From assembly GCA_028865545.1 (NCBI GenBank), contig JAGWJY010000007.1, positions 1 through 64,000 on the forward strand: a stretch of 64,000 nucleotides of DNA, given 5' to 3'. The stretch's first letter is position 1, and the number at the start of each line of letters is the position of its first letter. The translations under genes were made by a program, and so were the position numbers. Origin of the DNA: Alphaproteobacteria bacterium (GTDB lineage: Bacteria; Pseudomonadota; Alphaproteobacteria; Micropepsales; Micropepsaceae). The notes under the pieces are model-generated. The model saw nothing but the letters and a program-made list of their open reading frames with translations, searched no databases and was not told the DNA's origin. Positions 35,424 to 44,406 of this stretch are shown piece by piece.

Positions 35424-36023
35424 ATGTTCCGCCTCGACGAAGATGACGACGACAAGAAGCAGATCGAGCTGCCGGAATCGCAGTCGTCTCCGGTACAAAA
35501 AGCATTATTTAAATCACGCACCGTGCTGATCTTCGGCGATGTGGACATGAAAATGGCCGAGCGGGTAAGCGGACAGTTGCTCGCCTACGCCGCGGAAGGC
35601 GACGGCGATATCCGCGTCATCGTCAATTCGCCGGGCGGCCACGTCGAGTCGGGCGACACGATCCACGATATGATCCGCTTCGTCGGTCCGCGGGTGAAGA
35701 TGATCGGAACGGGCTGGGTCGCCAGCGCCGGCGCCCACATCTATCTCGGCGCGGCGAAGGAAAACCGTTACTGCCTGCCCAATACGCGCTTCCTCCTGCA
35801 TCAGCCCTTGGGCGGCGTACGCGGTCAGGCTTCGGATATTTCCATCGAAGCCGAAGAGATCATCAAAATGCGCGAGCGGCTGAACCGGATTATAGCGCGC
35901 GAGACAGGCCAGTCCTTCGAGAAGGTCGTCGCCGATACGGAACGCAATTTCTGGATGGGCGCCGAGGAAGCGAAGGCTTATGGGCTGGTTGCCAAGATCG
36001 TCGCGAGCATGAGCGAGGTGTGA
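35424..36023 (+). CDS. ClpP-like protease-fold protein with altered catalytic Asp
   Basis: A 199-residue protein of the ClpP/crotonase fold. It keeps the nucleophile Ser101 (GWVASAGAHIY) and His126 (FLLHQPLGG). Its numbering runs exactly four ahead of E. coli ClpP (Ser97, His122, Asp171), and the position matching Asp171 is Asn175 (DTERNFWMGAEEA). The substrate-binding segment NSPGGHVESGDTIHDMI is conserved. The N-terminus is acidic (RLDEDDDDKK) rather than the usual propeptide and pore loop. CAGGAG six bases before the ATG decides the start. Its stop overlaps the GH13 start by four bases. Activity and partner ATPase are uncertain. Confidence 0.85.
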   Translation: MFRLDEDDDDKKQIELPESQSSPVQKALFKSRTVLIFGDVDMKMAERVSGQLLAYAAEGDGDIRVIVNSPGGHVESGDTIHDMIRFVGPRVKMIGTGWVASAGAHIYLGAAKENRYCLPNTRFLLHQPLGGVRGQASDISIEAEEIIKMRERLNRIIARETGQSFEKVVADTERNFWMGAEEAKAYGLVAKIVASMSEV

Positions 36024-37624
36024 GTAATACCGTGGCCTGGTGGCGGGGGGCGGTTGTCTATCAGGTCTATATTCGCAGCTTCTGCGACAGCAACGGCGAC
36101 GGGCAGGGCGATTTCGCCGGGCTGATCGGCAAGCTGGACTACATCGCGGGGCTGGGCGTCGATGCGATCTGGTTGTCGCCGATCCATCCGTCGCCCAACC
36201 GCGATTGGGGCTATGACGTTTCCGACTACCAAGACGTCCATCCCGACTACGGCACGTTGGCCGATTTCGACGCGCTGCTCAAAGCCGCCCATGCGCGCGG
36301 GCTGAAAATCCTCATCGACGAAGTGCTATGCCATACGTCGGACGAACACACCTGGTTTGCCGATAGTCGCAGCAAAGGCGCTAAGTCCGACTGGTATGTG
36401 TGGGCCGATCCCAAGGCGGACGGCACGGCGCCCAACAACTGGCTGTCGGCATTCGGCGGCCCGGCCTGGTCGTATCAGCCAGGCCGCCGCCAGCACTACC
36501 ACCACAAATTCCTGCGCCAGCAACCCAAGCTGAACTGGCACAACAAGGACGCCAAGTCGGCGGCGCTTGCGGTGCTCGATTTTTGGCTCAAGCGCGGCGC
36601 GGACGGTTTCCGGCTGGATGTGGCGAATGCCTATGTTCACGACAAAACCTTGGCCGACAACGAGGCCGTTCCTTTCGGCGAACGCACTCCAGCGGTCTGG
36701 GCGGACGCCGCCAATCTGCAGCACCATTTCCACGACAGCAATCTGCCCGAAAACATCGCCTGCCTCGACGAAATCCGCCGGACGGTGGAGCGACACGCCG
36801 ACCGTTTCGTCTTCGGCGAATTCTCCGAAGGTTTCGAGCGTTCCGGCGCCTATGCCGCGCCCGACGAGGGACTGCACGCCGGCTATACGTTCTTCATGCT
36901 GCGCGCTCACGAACTGGGAGCGAAATTCATCAAGGACAATTTCGCCGAGCTGGCGCGCCATCCGCGCCATTGGCCCTGCGTATCGTTTTGCAACCACGAC
37001 ATCGTGCGCACAGTGACGCGCTTCGGCGGCGGTCCGGACGGCGATCCGGCGCTGGCCAAGCTGATGCTGGCGCTGCTCCTGTCCATCAAAGGCACGGTAT
37101 TGATGTACCAGGGCGAGGAATTGGGTTTGCCGGAAGTCGATCTGCGGCGCGATCAGCTCAAGGACCCCGTCGGTGATCTCTACTACCCGCTGTTCAAGGG
37201 GCGCGATGGCTGCCGCACGCCCATGCCGTGGGACGCCGAGGCGCCCAATCTGGGCTTTACGTCAGGTACACCATGGCTGCCGCCCGGGCCGTCGCATCGG
37301 GCGTTGGCCGTCTCCAAGCAGAATGCCGACACCGGATCGGTGCTGCACTTCGCGAAACGCTTCCTGGCGCAGCGCAAGGACAGTGCGGCGCTACGCCTCG
37401 GCGAGATGGTGTTTGGCGATGCGCCGGACCCGGTTCTTTCTTTCCAGCGCATCTCCGGAGAGGACCGGGTGCTCTGCATATTCAATATGAGCCGCGAGCA
37501 GGTCGTGTTTCGCGACAAGGCCATCTCCAATGCGATCCCTGTGGACTGGGGATGCGGCGGGGCAAAGATAAACGGCGACGAACTAGCCTTGGCTCCCTTG
37601 TCCGCCTGGTTCGCGCGTATCTGA
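36020..37624 (+). CDS. GH13 alpha-glucosidase
   Basis: A 534-residue cytoplasmic glycoside hydrolase of family 13 (oligo-1,6-glucosidase/alpha-glucosidase group). The nucleophile is the Asp in DGFRLDVANAY, the acid/base is the Glu in FVFGEFSEG and the transition-state stabiliser is the Asp in FCNHDIVRT. The N-terminus (WWRGAVVYQVYIRSFCDSNG) and SPIHPSPNRDWGYDVSDY are typical. It begins with GTG overlapping the ClpP-like stop, so the two are translationally coupled. Its 3' end overlaps the convergent NifU-like gene by 42 bases. Confidence 0.95.
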   Translation: MSNTVAWWRGAVVYQVYIRSFCDSNGDGQGDFAGLIGKLDYIAGLGVDAIWLSPIHPSPNRDWGYDVSDYQDVHPDYGTLADFDALLKAAHARGLKILIDEVLCHTSDEHTWFADSRSKGAKSDWYVWADPKADGTAPNNWLSAFGGPAWSYQPGRRQHYHHKFLRQQPKLNWHNKDAKSAALAVLDFWLKRGADGFRLDVANAYVHDKTLADNEAVPFGERTPAVWADAANLQHHFHDSNLPENIACLDEIRRTVERHADRFVFGEFSEGFERSGAYAAPDEGLHAGYTFFMLRAHELGAKFIKDNFAELARHPRHWPCVSFCNHDIVRTVTRFGGGPDGDPALAKLMLALLLSIKGTVLMYQGEELGLPEVDLRRDQLKDPVGDLYYPLFKGRDGCRTPMPWDAEAPNLGFTSGTPWLPPGPSHRALAVSKQNADTGSVLHFAKRFLAQRKDSAALRLGEMVFGDAPDPVLSFQRISGEDRVLCIFNMSREQVVFRDKAISNAIPVDWGCGGAKINGDELALAPLSAWFARI

Positions 37625-38035
37625 ATTTTCAAAAGCCTTGAGCGCGGCCTCGATCGGGAGAAGCACGCATTTGCGCCGGTTCGCATAGTGAGCCGCGTCG
37701 CGTAGGACGGCGTAAGCGCCAAAGGGCGAAGACGGCTGGCCGCGGCCCTCGAACATGTCCGTCATCTCGACCTTGAGTTTCACCAGGTCGTCATAGGTGT
37801 GGCCGGGAAGGGCGGCTCCCAGAATGGAGGCGGAAGCCTGGGCCAGCACGCACGCTTTCGTGTCATGCGCCATCGCCGCGACGCGGCCGTCCACGATGCG
37901 CATATCAATCGTCGAACGGTCGCCGCAGGCTGGGTTATGTGCGCTATAGCTGCCGTCAGGCGCGGAAAGACGTCCGGCGCCGGCCGCTTCGGCGGCCAGC
38001 CTCAAGACGTCCTTGGTGTACAAAGCATCGCTCAT
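37583..38035 (-). CDS. NifU/IscU-like iron-sulfur scaffold protein
   Basis: A 150-residue protein with the three scaffold cysteines Cys37 (NPACGDR, with the neighbouring Asp39), Cys62 (KACVLAQAS) and Cys123 (RRKCVLLPIEA). The spacing matches the IscU/NifU N-terminal family that assembles Fe-S clusters. No iscS, iscA or sufBCD gene is adjacent. It follows mocA with a four-base overlap, suggesting joint expression, and its 3' end overlaps the GH13 gene on the other strand. Confidence 0.88.
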   Translation of the reverse strand: MSDALYTKDVLRLAAEAAGAGRLSAPDGSYSAHNPACGDRSTIDMRIVDGRVAAMAHDTKACVLAQASASILGAALPGHTYDDLVKLKVEMTDMFEGRGQPSSPFGAYAVLRDAAHYANRRKCVLLPIEAALKAFENSDTREPGGQGSQG

Positions 38036-38649
38036 ACCGGTTTATATGCCGCCATGGCCTCGGGCGTGTCGATGTCGAAAAACGGGCCGTCGTCCATCGC
38101 CGGAAATTCCCAAACCAAATCCCGGTGCGCGTCCAGGAGGGCCTTCGCTCCCGTATCGCCTTCCAGCGCCAGAATCTCGGGAAAGAAACGCCTGGCCCAA
38201 AGGACCGGGTTTCCGCGTCGACCGTTGGCGACGGGCGCGCAGATGGCGCGTCCCCGCTCAGGGGCAAAAGCGGCAATCAAGGCGTCGATCAGCGTTGGCG
38301 TAACCCTCGGCATGTCAGCGAGCAGGATGGCGGCCCCGGCGCAATCTCCCGGCAACGCCCTCAGACCGCACTTGAGCGATGTACTTAAACCCACTGAAAA
38401 ATCAGAATTGTTTGCGAATTGAACGTCGAGATCGCGAAGCGCCTTTTGGACTTCCTCACCAGAGTTTCCGGTGACAACAATGACGGGCTTAGCCCGGCTG
38501 GCGACGGCGGCTTCCACGGCATGGCGGACCAGCGGCTTGCCGGCCAGCGGGATCAACAACTTGTTTGCGCCCATTCGCAATGACAGCCCCGCGGCGAGAA
38601 CGACGGCGCCGATCTTGGGCTCATAGGACACTGGGCTGCTCAAAAACAC
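38032..38649 (-). CDS. mocA: Molybdenum cofactor cytidylyltransferase (MocA-like)
   Basis: A 205-residue nucleotidyltransferase. The signature LAAGLSLRMGANKLLIPLAG is at residues 17-36, followed by VVTGNSGEEV and LLADMPRVTPTLID. MocA attaches CMP to the molybdenum cofactor for xanthine-oxidase-family enzymes such as CO dehydrogenase. The xdhC-coxS-coxG remnant lies 3 kb to the right on the same strand, consistent with that role. The stop overlaps the next gene (ATGA). Confidence 0.85.
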   Translation of the reverse strand: MFLSSPVSYEPKIGAVVLAAGLSLRMGANKLLIPLAGKPLVRHAVEAAVASRAKPVIVVTGNSGEEVQKALRDLDVQFANNSDFSVGLSTSLKCGLRALPGDCAGAAILLADMPRVTPTLIDALIAAFAPERGRAICAPVANGRRGNPVLWARRFFPEILALEGDTGAKALLDAHRDLVWEFPAMDDGPFFDIDTPEAMAAYKPV

Positions 38650-38664
38650 TCCCTGACCGGCGCC

Positions 38665-40020
38665 CTAGGCAACAGCCACCTCACGCGGCAGCCGCATGCG
38701 GACGCGCAGCCCTCCTTGGGTGCGGTTCTCCATCACAACCGCGCCGCCATGGCCCTCCGCTATGGCTTTGACCAGCGTGAGCCCCAGTCCCGAGCCGCCC
38801 GTCTCAAGATTGCGCGAGCTCTCAAGCCGGACAAAGGGCTCGAAGACGCGAACGCGGTCTCCTTCAGCGATGCCGGGCCCCTCATCGTCAACGACGATTT
38901 CATAGGCCTTTGTCGTCTCTTCAATCGCCACATCCGCCTTTTTTCCATAGGCCACGGCGTTCTCGACGAGGTTGCGGACCGCGCGGCGGATTTCGTTCGC
39001 CCGGCAACAGATGGGAGCAGGCTCGTGTCCCCTCCATTCGACCGGCTCGCCCAAGTCGTCGAGATCTGCGCAGACACTTTCCACCAGAGCTGCCAGATCG
39101 ACCTGTCGGCGCACCTCACCGCCAGTGCCGCGGGCAGCGGAAAGAACGGCCTCTGTCAGGTCCTGCAGCTCATCGAGGTTCTTTTGCAGGCGCTCGCGCA
39201 ACTCCGGTTCGTCAACGAACTCGATGTTTATCCGCATGGCCGTGATCGGCGTCCGCAGATCGTGACCAACCGCCGACAGAAGCTGGCGCTGGCTTTCGAG
39301 CGTGCGTGTTACCTGATCGGTCATCGCATTGAAGGCGATGGCGGCATTGCGCACATCGTCAGGTCCGACTTCGGGCACCCGCGGCGCGGCGCCGCCACGG
39401 GCCGCCACCGATGCGGCATCGGCAAGTTTGGACAAAGGTCGCGCCACGCGGCGGGCGATGTAGGCGGCGGCCGCCGACGCGACAATGATTGCGACAATGG
39501 CTGCCAGCGAAATCTCCGCCGGCCACGGCGGCGGAGGGGGGCGAAAGAACGTCGCGACGAGCTGTGTGTTCCGCACAACCGGGATTGTCATCTCGATGGC
39601 GGTGCCCTCCCTTGGAGGGTGATGTTTATGCTCCAACTTATCGTCCGACGTTTCATCCCGAAAACGCACGGTCACCGGTAGTTTCGCGACCTTGGGCGAC
39701 AGCATGGCCTTCAGCCTGTTGGCCAGCTTCTCTTCGTCGGCATTCATCGACTGCGGAATGTCTTTGCCGGCGTGAAGTTCGAAGTGCCAGACATTGCTGG
39801 TCAGAGCGTGCGCGGCCGTGTCGCGCGCCTTTGGCGGGATGGAGCTCATCAGTGTGGCGATGGACCCCGCGCGGTCCAGCAGGCGCTCGGTGAGCGCATT
39901 CTCATTGAGCTTCTCGCTGCCCAGCTCGAACCAGAAGGCAACGGCGACGTTGGAAAGGAACACCGCCACAGCCGTGACGATGATAAGCTGCATCCCGAGC
40001 GTACGAGGCCACACCTTCAT
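38665..40020 (-). CDS. Membrane sensor histidine kinase
   Basis: A 451-residue kinase with two membrane helices (about 10-32 and about 180-203) bracketing a 150-residue periplasmic sensor region rich in Lys, Pro and His (KLEHKHHPPREG). A HAMP domain follows. The phosphorylated His lies in SAVGHDLRTPITAM; the N box is RNLVENAV, with G boxes DDEGPGIAEGD and GGSGLGLTLVKAIAEGHGG. The ATG overlaps the response-regulator stop by four bases. The sensed signal is unknown. Confidence 0.93.
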   Translation of the reverse strand: MKVWPRTLGMQLIIVTAVAVFLSNVAVAFWFELGSEKLNENALTERLLDRAGSIATLMSSIPPKARDTAAHALTSNVWHFELHAGKDIPQSMNADEEKLANRLKAMLSPKVAKLPVTVRFRDETSDDKLEHKHHPPREGTAIEMTIPVVRNTQLVATFFRPPPPPWPAEISLAAIVAIIVASAAAAYIARRVARPLSKLADAASVAARGGAAPRVPEVGPDDVRNAAIAFNAMTDQVTRTLESQRQLLSAVGHDLRTPITAMRINIEFVDEPELRERLQKNLDELQDLTEAVLSAARGTGGEVRRQVDLAALVESVCADLDDLGEPVEWRGHEPAPICCRANEIRRAVRNLVENAVAYGKKADVAIEETTKAYEIVVDDEGPGIAEGDRVRVFEPFVRLESSRNLETGGSGLGLTLVKAIAEGHGGAVVMENRTQGGLRVRMRLPREVAVA

Positions 40021-40745
40021 TCCGTCACCGGGTCCATCGCGAAGATGTAGCCTCCGCCCCACACGGTTTTTATGTAGCGCGGGCTCTTGGGGTCCGGTTC
40101 GATCTTTTTGCGCAGCCGGCTGACGTGATTGTCGATCGAGCGGTCGAAGAGATCGGCGTCTCGGCCTTTGGTGAGATCCAGCAACTGGTTGCGCGTCAAC
40201 GCAATCTTTGGCCGTTCGAGCAGGGCGGCCAGCAATCTGAATTCCCCGCTTGAGAGCGGCATGGCGATGCCGTCCGGCCCGATCAACTCGCGTTGGCCGG
40301 TGTCCAGCATCCAATCGCCGAAGCGGATGCGTGCGGCGGATGGCGGCTTCTGTCGCGGTGGCAGCGCTTGTGTCCGCCGCAAGACAGCGGCGATCCGCGC
40401 GATCAACTCACGGGGGCTGAAGGGCTTGGGAATGTAGTCGTCCGCTCCCATTTCCAAGCCGATGATACGGTCCACTTCTTCGCCACGTGCGGTCAGCAAG
40501 ATCACCGGCGTTTGCGAAGTCTCGCGGATCGAACGGCAAAGGCTCAGCCCATCTTCACCGGGCATCATGATATCGAGGACGACAAGGTCGATGGCCGCGC
40601 CTTTCATCACCTTGCGTGCGCCGGATGCGTCGGGAGCCGTGGTGGCGCGATAACCGTGCTCGCGCAAATACCGGGCGAGCGGTTCGCGAATGTCGCGCGC
40701 ATCCTCGACCACCAAAATGTGCGGCTTCGATTCGTCTTTCGTCAT
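40017..40745 (-). CDS. OmpR-family response regulator
   Basis: A 242-residue regulator with an N-terminal receiver domain; the phosphorylation site is the Asp in VVLDIMMPGEDG, and the conserved Lys is in DDYIPKPFSPREL. The C-terminal winged helix (FRLLAALLERP, then DLFDRSIDNHVSRLRKKIE and VWGGGYIF) is of the OmpR/PhoB type. The ATG at 40745 is preferred, although an in-frame ATG lies at 40763; neither has a strong ribosome-binding site. It is divergent from the EF-hand gene across a region with inverted GCAAAGTT repeats. Confidence 0.92.
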   Translation of the reverse strand: MTKDESKPHILVVEDARDIREPLARYLREHGYRATTAPDASGARKVMKGAAIDLVVLDIMMPGEDGLSLCRSIRETSQTPVILLTARGEEVDRIIGLEMGADDYIPKPFSPRELIARIAAVLRRTQALPPRQKPPSAARIRFGDWMLDTGQRELIGPDGIAMPLSSGEFRLLAALLERPKIALTRNQLLDLTKGRDADLFDRSIDNHVSRLRKKIEPDPKSPRYIKTVWGGGYIFAMDPVTE

Positions 40746-40809
40746 AGCTGGAAATTCTAGCATGCCCCACTGTGCGGCGTCCGCTAATGCCTCGCAAACC
40801 CTTATTTGC

Positions 40810-40877
40810 CGCAAAGTTTGTCGACCGGAAGGCGGACCATAAACTTTGCGACGACTACTTTTTGTTCTGGCAAAGTT
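40810..40877. promoter_or_regulatory. Inverted CGCAAAGTTT repeats between response regulator and EF-hand gene
   Basis: CGCAAAGTTT (40810-40819) is followed by its exact reverse complement AAACTTTGCG (40841-40850), and a third GCAAAGTT occurs at 40870-40877. The centres of the first two are 31 bases apart. The position between divergent genes suggests an operator, possibly of the neighbouring OmpR-type regulator. The first pair could also form a hairpin in RNA. Confidence 0.5.
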
Positions 40878-40929
40878 CCGCCACGGCAGGCCACCTATTT
40901 GGCAGGCGCGTATTGGAGGAGATTCTTTC

Positions 40930-41823
40930 ATGAATAAGAGCTTCAAGATCGCCCTGCTTTTGGGGGCAGTGACCGTTTTCACCGGTGTCGCACTTGCGCA
41001 AATGGAAGCGCCGCCGCCGCCCGACGGACCGATGCAGGGTCTGATGCGCGGACAAGGACGCTTGGCGGATAGGCTCTTGCGCAGTTTCGACAGCAATCAC
41101 GACGGCCAGATCAGCCATAGCGAGATGAACAACGCCATCGGGACACGGTTCGCACGGGCCACGCGCGGTGCATCGACCATGACCGTGGAACAGTTCGTAG
41201 CGCTTCATTCCACAGCGTTCCGTCAGCATGCCGGCGAGATGTTCAAACGAGTTGACTGGAACGGCGACGGCAAGGTGACGCTTGCAGATTATGCGGCGCC
41301 GCAGCATGCGCGTTTCATGATGATGGACCGCGATGGTTCGGGAACGATTTCCTGCGCGCCATCCGCCGACGTCGCTTATCGCCCCACGGCGAATTCGAAA
41401 CCGTCCGGCAGGAACGGCGTTCGGCGCGGGCGCATGTCGGCGAGCGCGCGCAGCGGCTTTGCGCTGGCCAGATTTTGTGCCGACAATGATTTGAACAAGG
41501 ACGGAAATGTTACGCGGGCGGAATTCGACAGCGCCATTGCCAAGCGTTTTTCCGCCGCGGCGCGCGGCGCGGCGACCATGACCGCCGACCAGTACGTCAG
41601 CGACGAAGCGTTGCGCTTTGCGGACCGGGAGACGCGAGCGTTCAAGCGGTTGGACAAAAACGGCGACGGCAGGCTCACAGTCGTTGAATTCGCCGCCAAC
41701 GATCTCAGGCTTTTTGCACGCATGGACAAAAATAAGGACGGCATAATCGAGGCAAATGAACTTCAGCCACGGTTTCAGGCCAGACGGGATCGCGGCAATC
41801 GCGCGACGCCGCGTTACGACTGA
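40930..41823 (+). CDS. Exported EF-hand calcium-binding protein
   Basis: A 297-residue protein with a signal peptide (about 1-23, ending VALAQ). Six EF-hand loops are visible: DSNHDGQISHSE, DWNGDGKVTLAD, DRDGSGTISCAP (lacking the last acidic ligand), DLNKDGNVTRAE, DKNGDGRLTVVE and DKNKDGIIEANE. GGAGGA about eight bases before the ATG supports the start. It lies opposite a two-component system and may be its target; the role could be periplasmic calcium binding or sensing. Its 3' end overlaps convergent xdhC by ten bases. Confidence 0.85.
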   Translation: MNKSFKIALLLGAVTVFTGVALAQMEAPPPPDGPMQGLMRGQGRLADRLLRSFDSNHDGQISHSEMNNAIGTRFARATRGASTMTVEQFVALHSTAFRQHAGEMFKRVDWNGDGKVTLADYAAPQHARFMMMDRDGSGTISCAPSADVAYRPTANSKPSGRNGVRRGRMSASARSGFALARFCADNDLNKDGNVTRAEFDSAIAKRFSAAARGAATMTADQYVSDEALRFADRETRAFKRLDKNGDGRLTVVEFAANDLRLFARMDKNKDGIIEANELQPRFQARRDRGNRATPRYD

Positions 41824-42824
41824 GGCAGAACGCGAAGTCGTTCGGTGATTTGGGCCATGATGGAGACTGCGATTTCGGCAGGCGTCTTGGCACCGATCGA
41901 AAGGCCCACGGGACCGTGGATGCGCGCCAGTGCGTCGTCGGAAAATCCGTGGGCCTTCAGGCGCTCGAGCCGCGAAGCATGCGTCCGCTTCGAGCCCAGG
42001 GCGCCGATGTAGAAAGCCTGGGACGATAGGGCGGCCGACAACGCGGGGTCGTCGAGTTTTGGGTCGTGCGCCAGGGCGATCAGCGCGCTGCGTGCGCCGA
42101 GCGGGCGTTTGGCCAACGCCTCGTCCGGCCATTCGTGAGAGAGCACGACACCGGGAAATCGTGCTTCCGTGGCAAAAGACGTACGCGGGTCCATCACGCG
42201 CACATCATAGCCGCATTGCGCGGCCATTTTCGTCAGCGGTTGCGCGACATGCACGGCGCCGACGATCACAAGGTCGATCGGCGGATTGAAGACGACAAGC
42301 AGCCATGACCGGCCATCGACCTCCACACTGGCGCTGCGATCGGTGCGAATGGCCTCCGAAGCGGCGGGATTTAGCGCAGATGTATCGGTCGACGGGTCGA
42401 TGAGGCGGTGTTCTCCGGTCGCAAGATCAACGGCGCGTACCAGGGACCGGCGGGCTTGTCTGGCGACGTTCAGCGCCTGGAAGGTGTTCCGTGATGCCGC
42501 GCCGTCGATCGGTTCGACAAAGATTTCGATGCGTCCGCCACAGGCCAGCCCGACCGACCAGGCCATCTGGTCGGCTACGCCGAATTCCAGTCTGCGCACC
42601 TGGCCGTCTTCCATGGCGGCGCGCGCATGTTCGATCACCGCGCCTTCGACGCAGCCGCCGGATACGGAACCGACAAAAGCGCCGTCGTCGCGCACGGCAA
42701 TTTGGCTGCCGGGCTGCCGCGGCGCTGAGCCCCAGGTCTTCATTACCGTGCCGAGCGCCACCTTGCGGCCTTCCGCCAGCCATTGTGCGGCGATACACGG
42801 GACATCGTCCTCATTGGTATTCAC
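41814..42824 (-). CDS. XdhC/CoxI-family molybdenum-enzyme accessory protein
   Basis: A 336-residue protein of the XdhC family, which inserts or sulfurates the molybdenum cofactor in xanthine-oxidase-type enzymes. The N-terminal domain contains [16 protein letters not shown] and [13 protein letters not shown] with the conserved Cys; the C-terminal Rossmann-like domain contains [18 protein letters not shown] and [21 protein letters not shown]. The GTG at 42824 overlaps the stop of the truncated coxS by four bases. No intact partner Mo-enzyme gene is in the window. Confidence 0.88.
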   Translation of the reverse strand: MNTNEDDVPCIAAQWLAEGRKVALGTVMKTWGSAPRQPGSQIAVRDDGAFVGSVSGGCVEGAVIEHARAAMEDGQVRRLEFGVADQMAWSVGLACGGRIEIFVEPIDGAASRNTFQALNVARQARRSLVRAVDLATGEHRLIDPSTDTSALNPAASEAIRTDRSASVEVDGRSWLLVVFNPPIDLVIVGAVHVAQPLTKMAAQCGYDVRVMDPRTSFATEARFPGVVLSHEWPDEALAKRPLGARSALIALAHDPKLDDPALSAALSSQAFYIGALGSKRTHASRLERLKAHGFSDDALARIHGPVGLSIGAKTPAEIAVSIMAQITERLRVLPQS

Positions 42825-43009
42825 GCCATGGCCTCCGCCACCGCACGCCCGTTCACGTGCGCGACACACGCACCGCATTGACCGGTGTCGCAACCGATAT
42901 GCGTGCCGGTCAGCCTAATCTGTTCGCGCAGAAAATAGACCAGCAGGGTGCGATCTTCCGTCTCCGCGGAGACCTTCACGCCGTTCACGATCATGCTCAA
43001 CGCGGTCAT
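42821..43009 (-). pseudogene. Truncated CoxS-like [2Fe-2S] subunit
   Basis: Only 62 residues: the plant-ferredoxin half of a CO dehydrogenase/xanthine oxidase small subunit ([20 protein letters not shown] and [19 protein letters not shown]). Family members are about 150-170 residues and carry a second [2Fe-2S] domain, which is absent. Here the frame ends right after the first cluster motif, and the stop overlaps the xdhC start. Three of the four first-cluster cysteines are present (CDTGQCGAC); the fourth normally lies downstream and is missing. GGAG lies six bases before the ATG, so it could still be translated. Best explained by a deletion that joined coxS to xdhC. Confidence 0.75.
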
Positions 43010-43070
43010 CTGCGTCTCCGGGGGCAGCGGCGAGTGTTGGCGGTGCCGCACAGGCGGGTCAAGCCGGCGA

Positions 43071-43673
43071 TCAGGTCAAGACGCCAAAAACAAACAGCAG
43101 GATCGCGACGATAGCGATGAGGCCGGCAACCCAGATTCTTGGAGGTAGACCTTCGCGCGGCGATGGTTCGGTCACGACCATATTTCCCGCGTCCTGCTGC
43201 GCATCGCCTTTCGGCCCGGCGGCACCGGTTTTACGTCGCGTGAGCGCCGCGGCGAAGCGTCCAAAAAAGTCGTCGGCGATTTGCCGGACTGCACCGTCGA
43301 TCAGTCTTTGGCCAACCTGCGCAAGCTTACCGCCGACGGAGGCCTTCGCGGTGTAGGTCAGGATCGTGCCGTCGCCGTCGGGGGTAAGGACGACTTCGGC
43401 CGAACCTTTGGCAAAGCCGGCCGCACCTCCGTGACCTTCGCCGCGGATCACACACCGCCGCGGCGGGTCTAGGTCTGTCAGCGACACCACCCCTTTGAAG
43501 CTTGCTTTCATCGGACCGATTGTCAGGGTGGCGGTGGCGAGGAATTCGGTAGGGCTGGTCTTCTCCACGGCCTCGCAGCCGGGGATACAGTCCTGAAGGG
43601 TTGCAGCGTCGTTGAGGGCGTCCCAAACCTCGCCTGGCGCTGCGGGAATGACATATCTGCCAGTCAATTCCAT
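43071..43673 (-). CDS. coxG: CoxG-family (SRPBCC) membrane protein
   Basis: A 200-residue protein. The SRPBCC domain spans about 1-145 ([47 protein letters not shown]), matching CoxG, which recruits CO dehydrogenase to the membrane. A transmembrane helix ends the protein (about 178-198). The gene is upstream of the truncated coxS in the same direction, as expected for a former cox operon. Confidence 0.88.
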   Translation of the reverse strand: MELTGRYVIPAAPGEVWDALNDAATLQDCIPGCEAVEKTSPTEFLATATLTIGPMKASFKGVVSLTDLDPPRRCVIRGEGHGGAAGFAKGSAEVVLTPDGDGTILTYTAKASVGGKLAQVGQRLIDGAVRQIADDFFGRFAAALTRRKTGAAGPKGDAQQDAGNMVVTEPSPREGLPPRIWVAGLIAIVAILLFVFGVLT

Positions 43674-43793
43674 ATATTACACCTTGCGCAGGCGGTTGTC
43701 GGCCACGCCACCTGAGATTGAATTATCAAGACAAATCCGCGACACTCCGACTTCACGAAGAACGGCAACTGTGTTAACCTTATTTTTACCATC

Positions 43794-44345
43794 ATGAGTA
43801 CGGGGACGGGGATGGATACAGGCGTCATGGCTTCCCTGCCAGGGGAAGCTGCACAGGAAGTTATCGGTCAGATCAAGTGGTTCGATCTCACCAAAGGTTA
43901 TGGGTTCATCAAGCCGGCAAGTGGCGTGCAGGGAGATATTCTCCTGCATCAGACATGCGTGCGCCAGTCAGGCTTCAAAGCGGCCTACGAAGGCGCGCGG
44001 GTGGTTTGTGAGGCTGTGCAGGGTCCAAAGGGTCTGCAGGCGCGTCGGCTGATCTCGCTCGACAACTCGACCGCCCAGCCCAGCGAAGCGGTGGCTCAGC
44101 GTGCCGCGCGCTTCTCGGCCGAGCCGCGGGGGCCGGCATTTGACGCAACGGTGAAGTGGTTTAATCGCGGCAAGGGCTACGGCTTCGTGTCGCGCGGCCC
44201 AGACACACCGGACGTCTTTGTCCACATGGAGACCCTGCGGCGTAGCGGTATCCGCGAACTCCGGCAGGGGCAGCGCGTCAGAGTACGGGCAGGCGACGGC
44301 CCGAAGGGCGAACTCGCAGCCGAAATCGTGGTGCTGGACGCCTGA
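43794..44345 (+). CDS. Protein with two cold-shock domains
   Basis: A 183-residue protein with two cold-shock domains. The first (about 24-88) has [15 protein letters not shown] and DILLHQTC; the second (about 116-182) has [15 protein letters not shown] and DVFVHMETL. Both keep the RNP-like aromatic motifs that bind single-stranded nucleic acid, although the first RNP2 begins with DILLH rather than DVFVH. Double-CSD proteins are common in alphaproteobacteria. The ATG at 43794 has no clear ribosome-binding site; an ATG at 43812 follows a GGGGACGGGG tract and is an alternative. The DUF192 gene follows after about 60 bases. Confidence 0.92.
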   Translation: MSTGTGMDTGVMASLPGEAAQEVIGQIKWFDLTKGYGFIKPASGVQGDILLHQTCVRQSGFKAAYEGARVVCEAVQGPKGLQARRLISLDNSTAQPSEAVAQRAARFSAEPRGPAFDATVKWFNRGKGYGFVSRGPDTPDVFVHMETLRRSGIRELRQGQRVRVRAGDGPKGELAAEIVVLDA

Positions 44346-44406
44346 AGGCAGTTGTCGTACTTCACGTGCCACTTCGCCGCCGTGGCGAGGCCCGGCAGAG
44401 TGTCGC

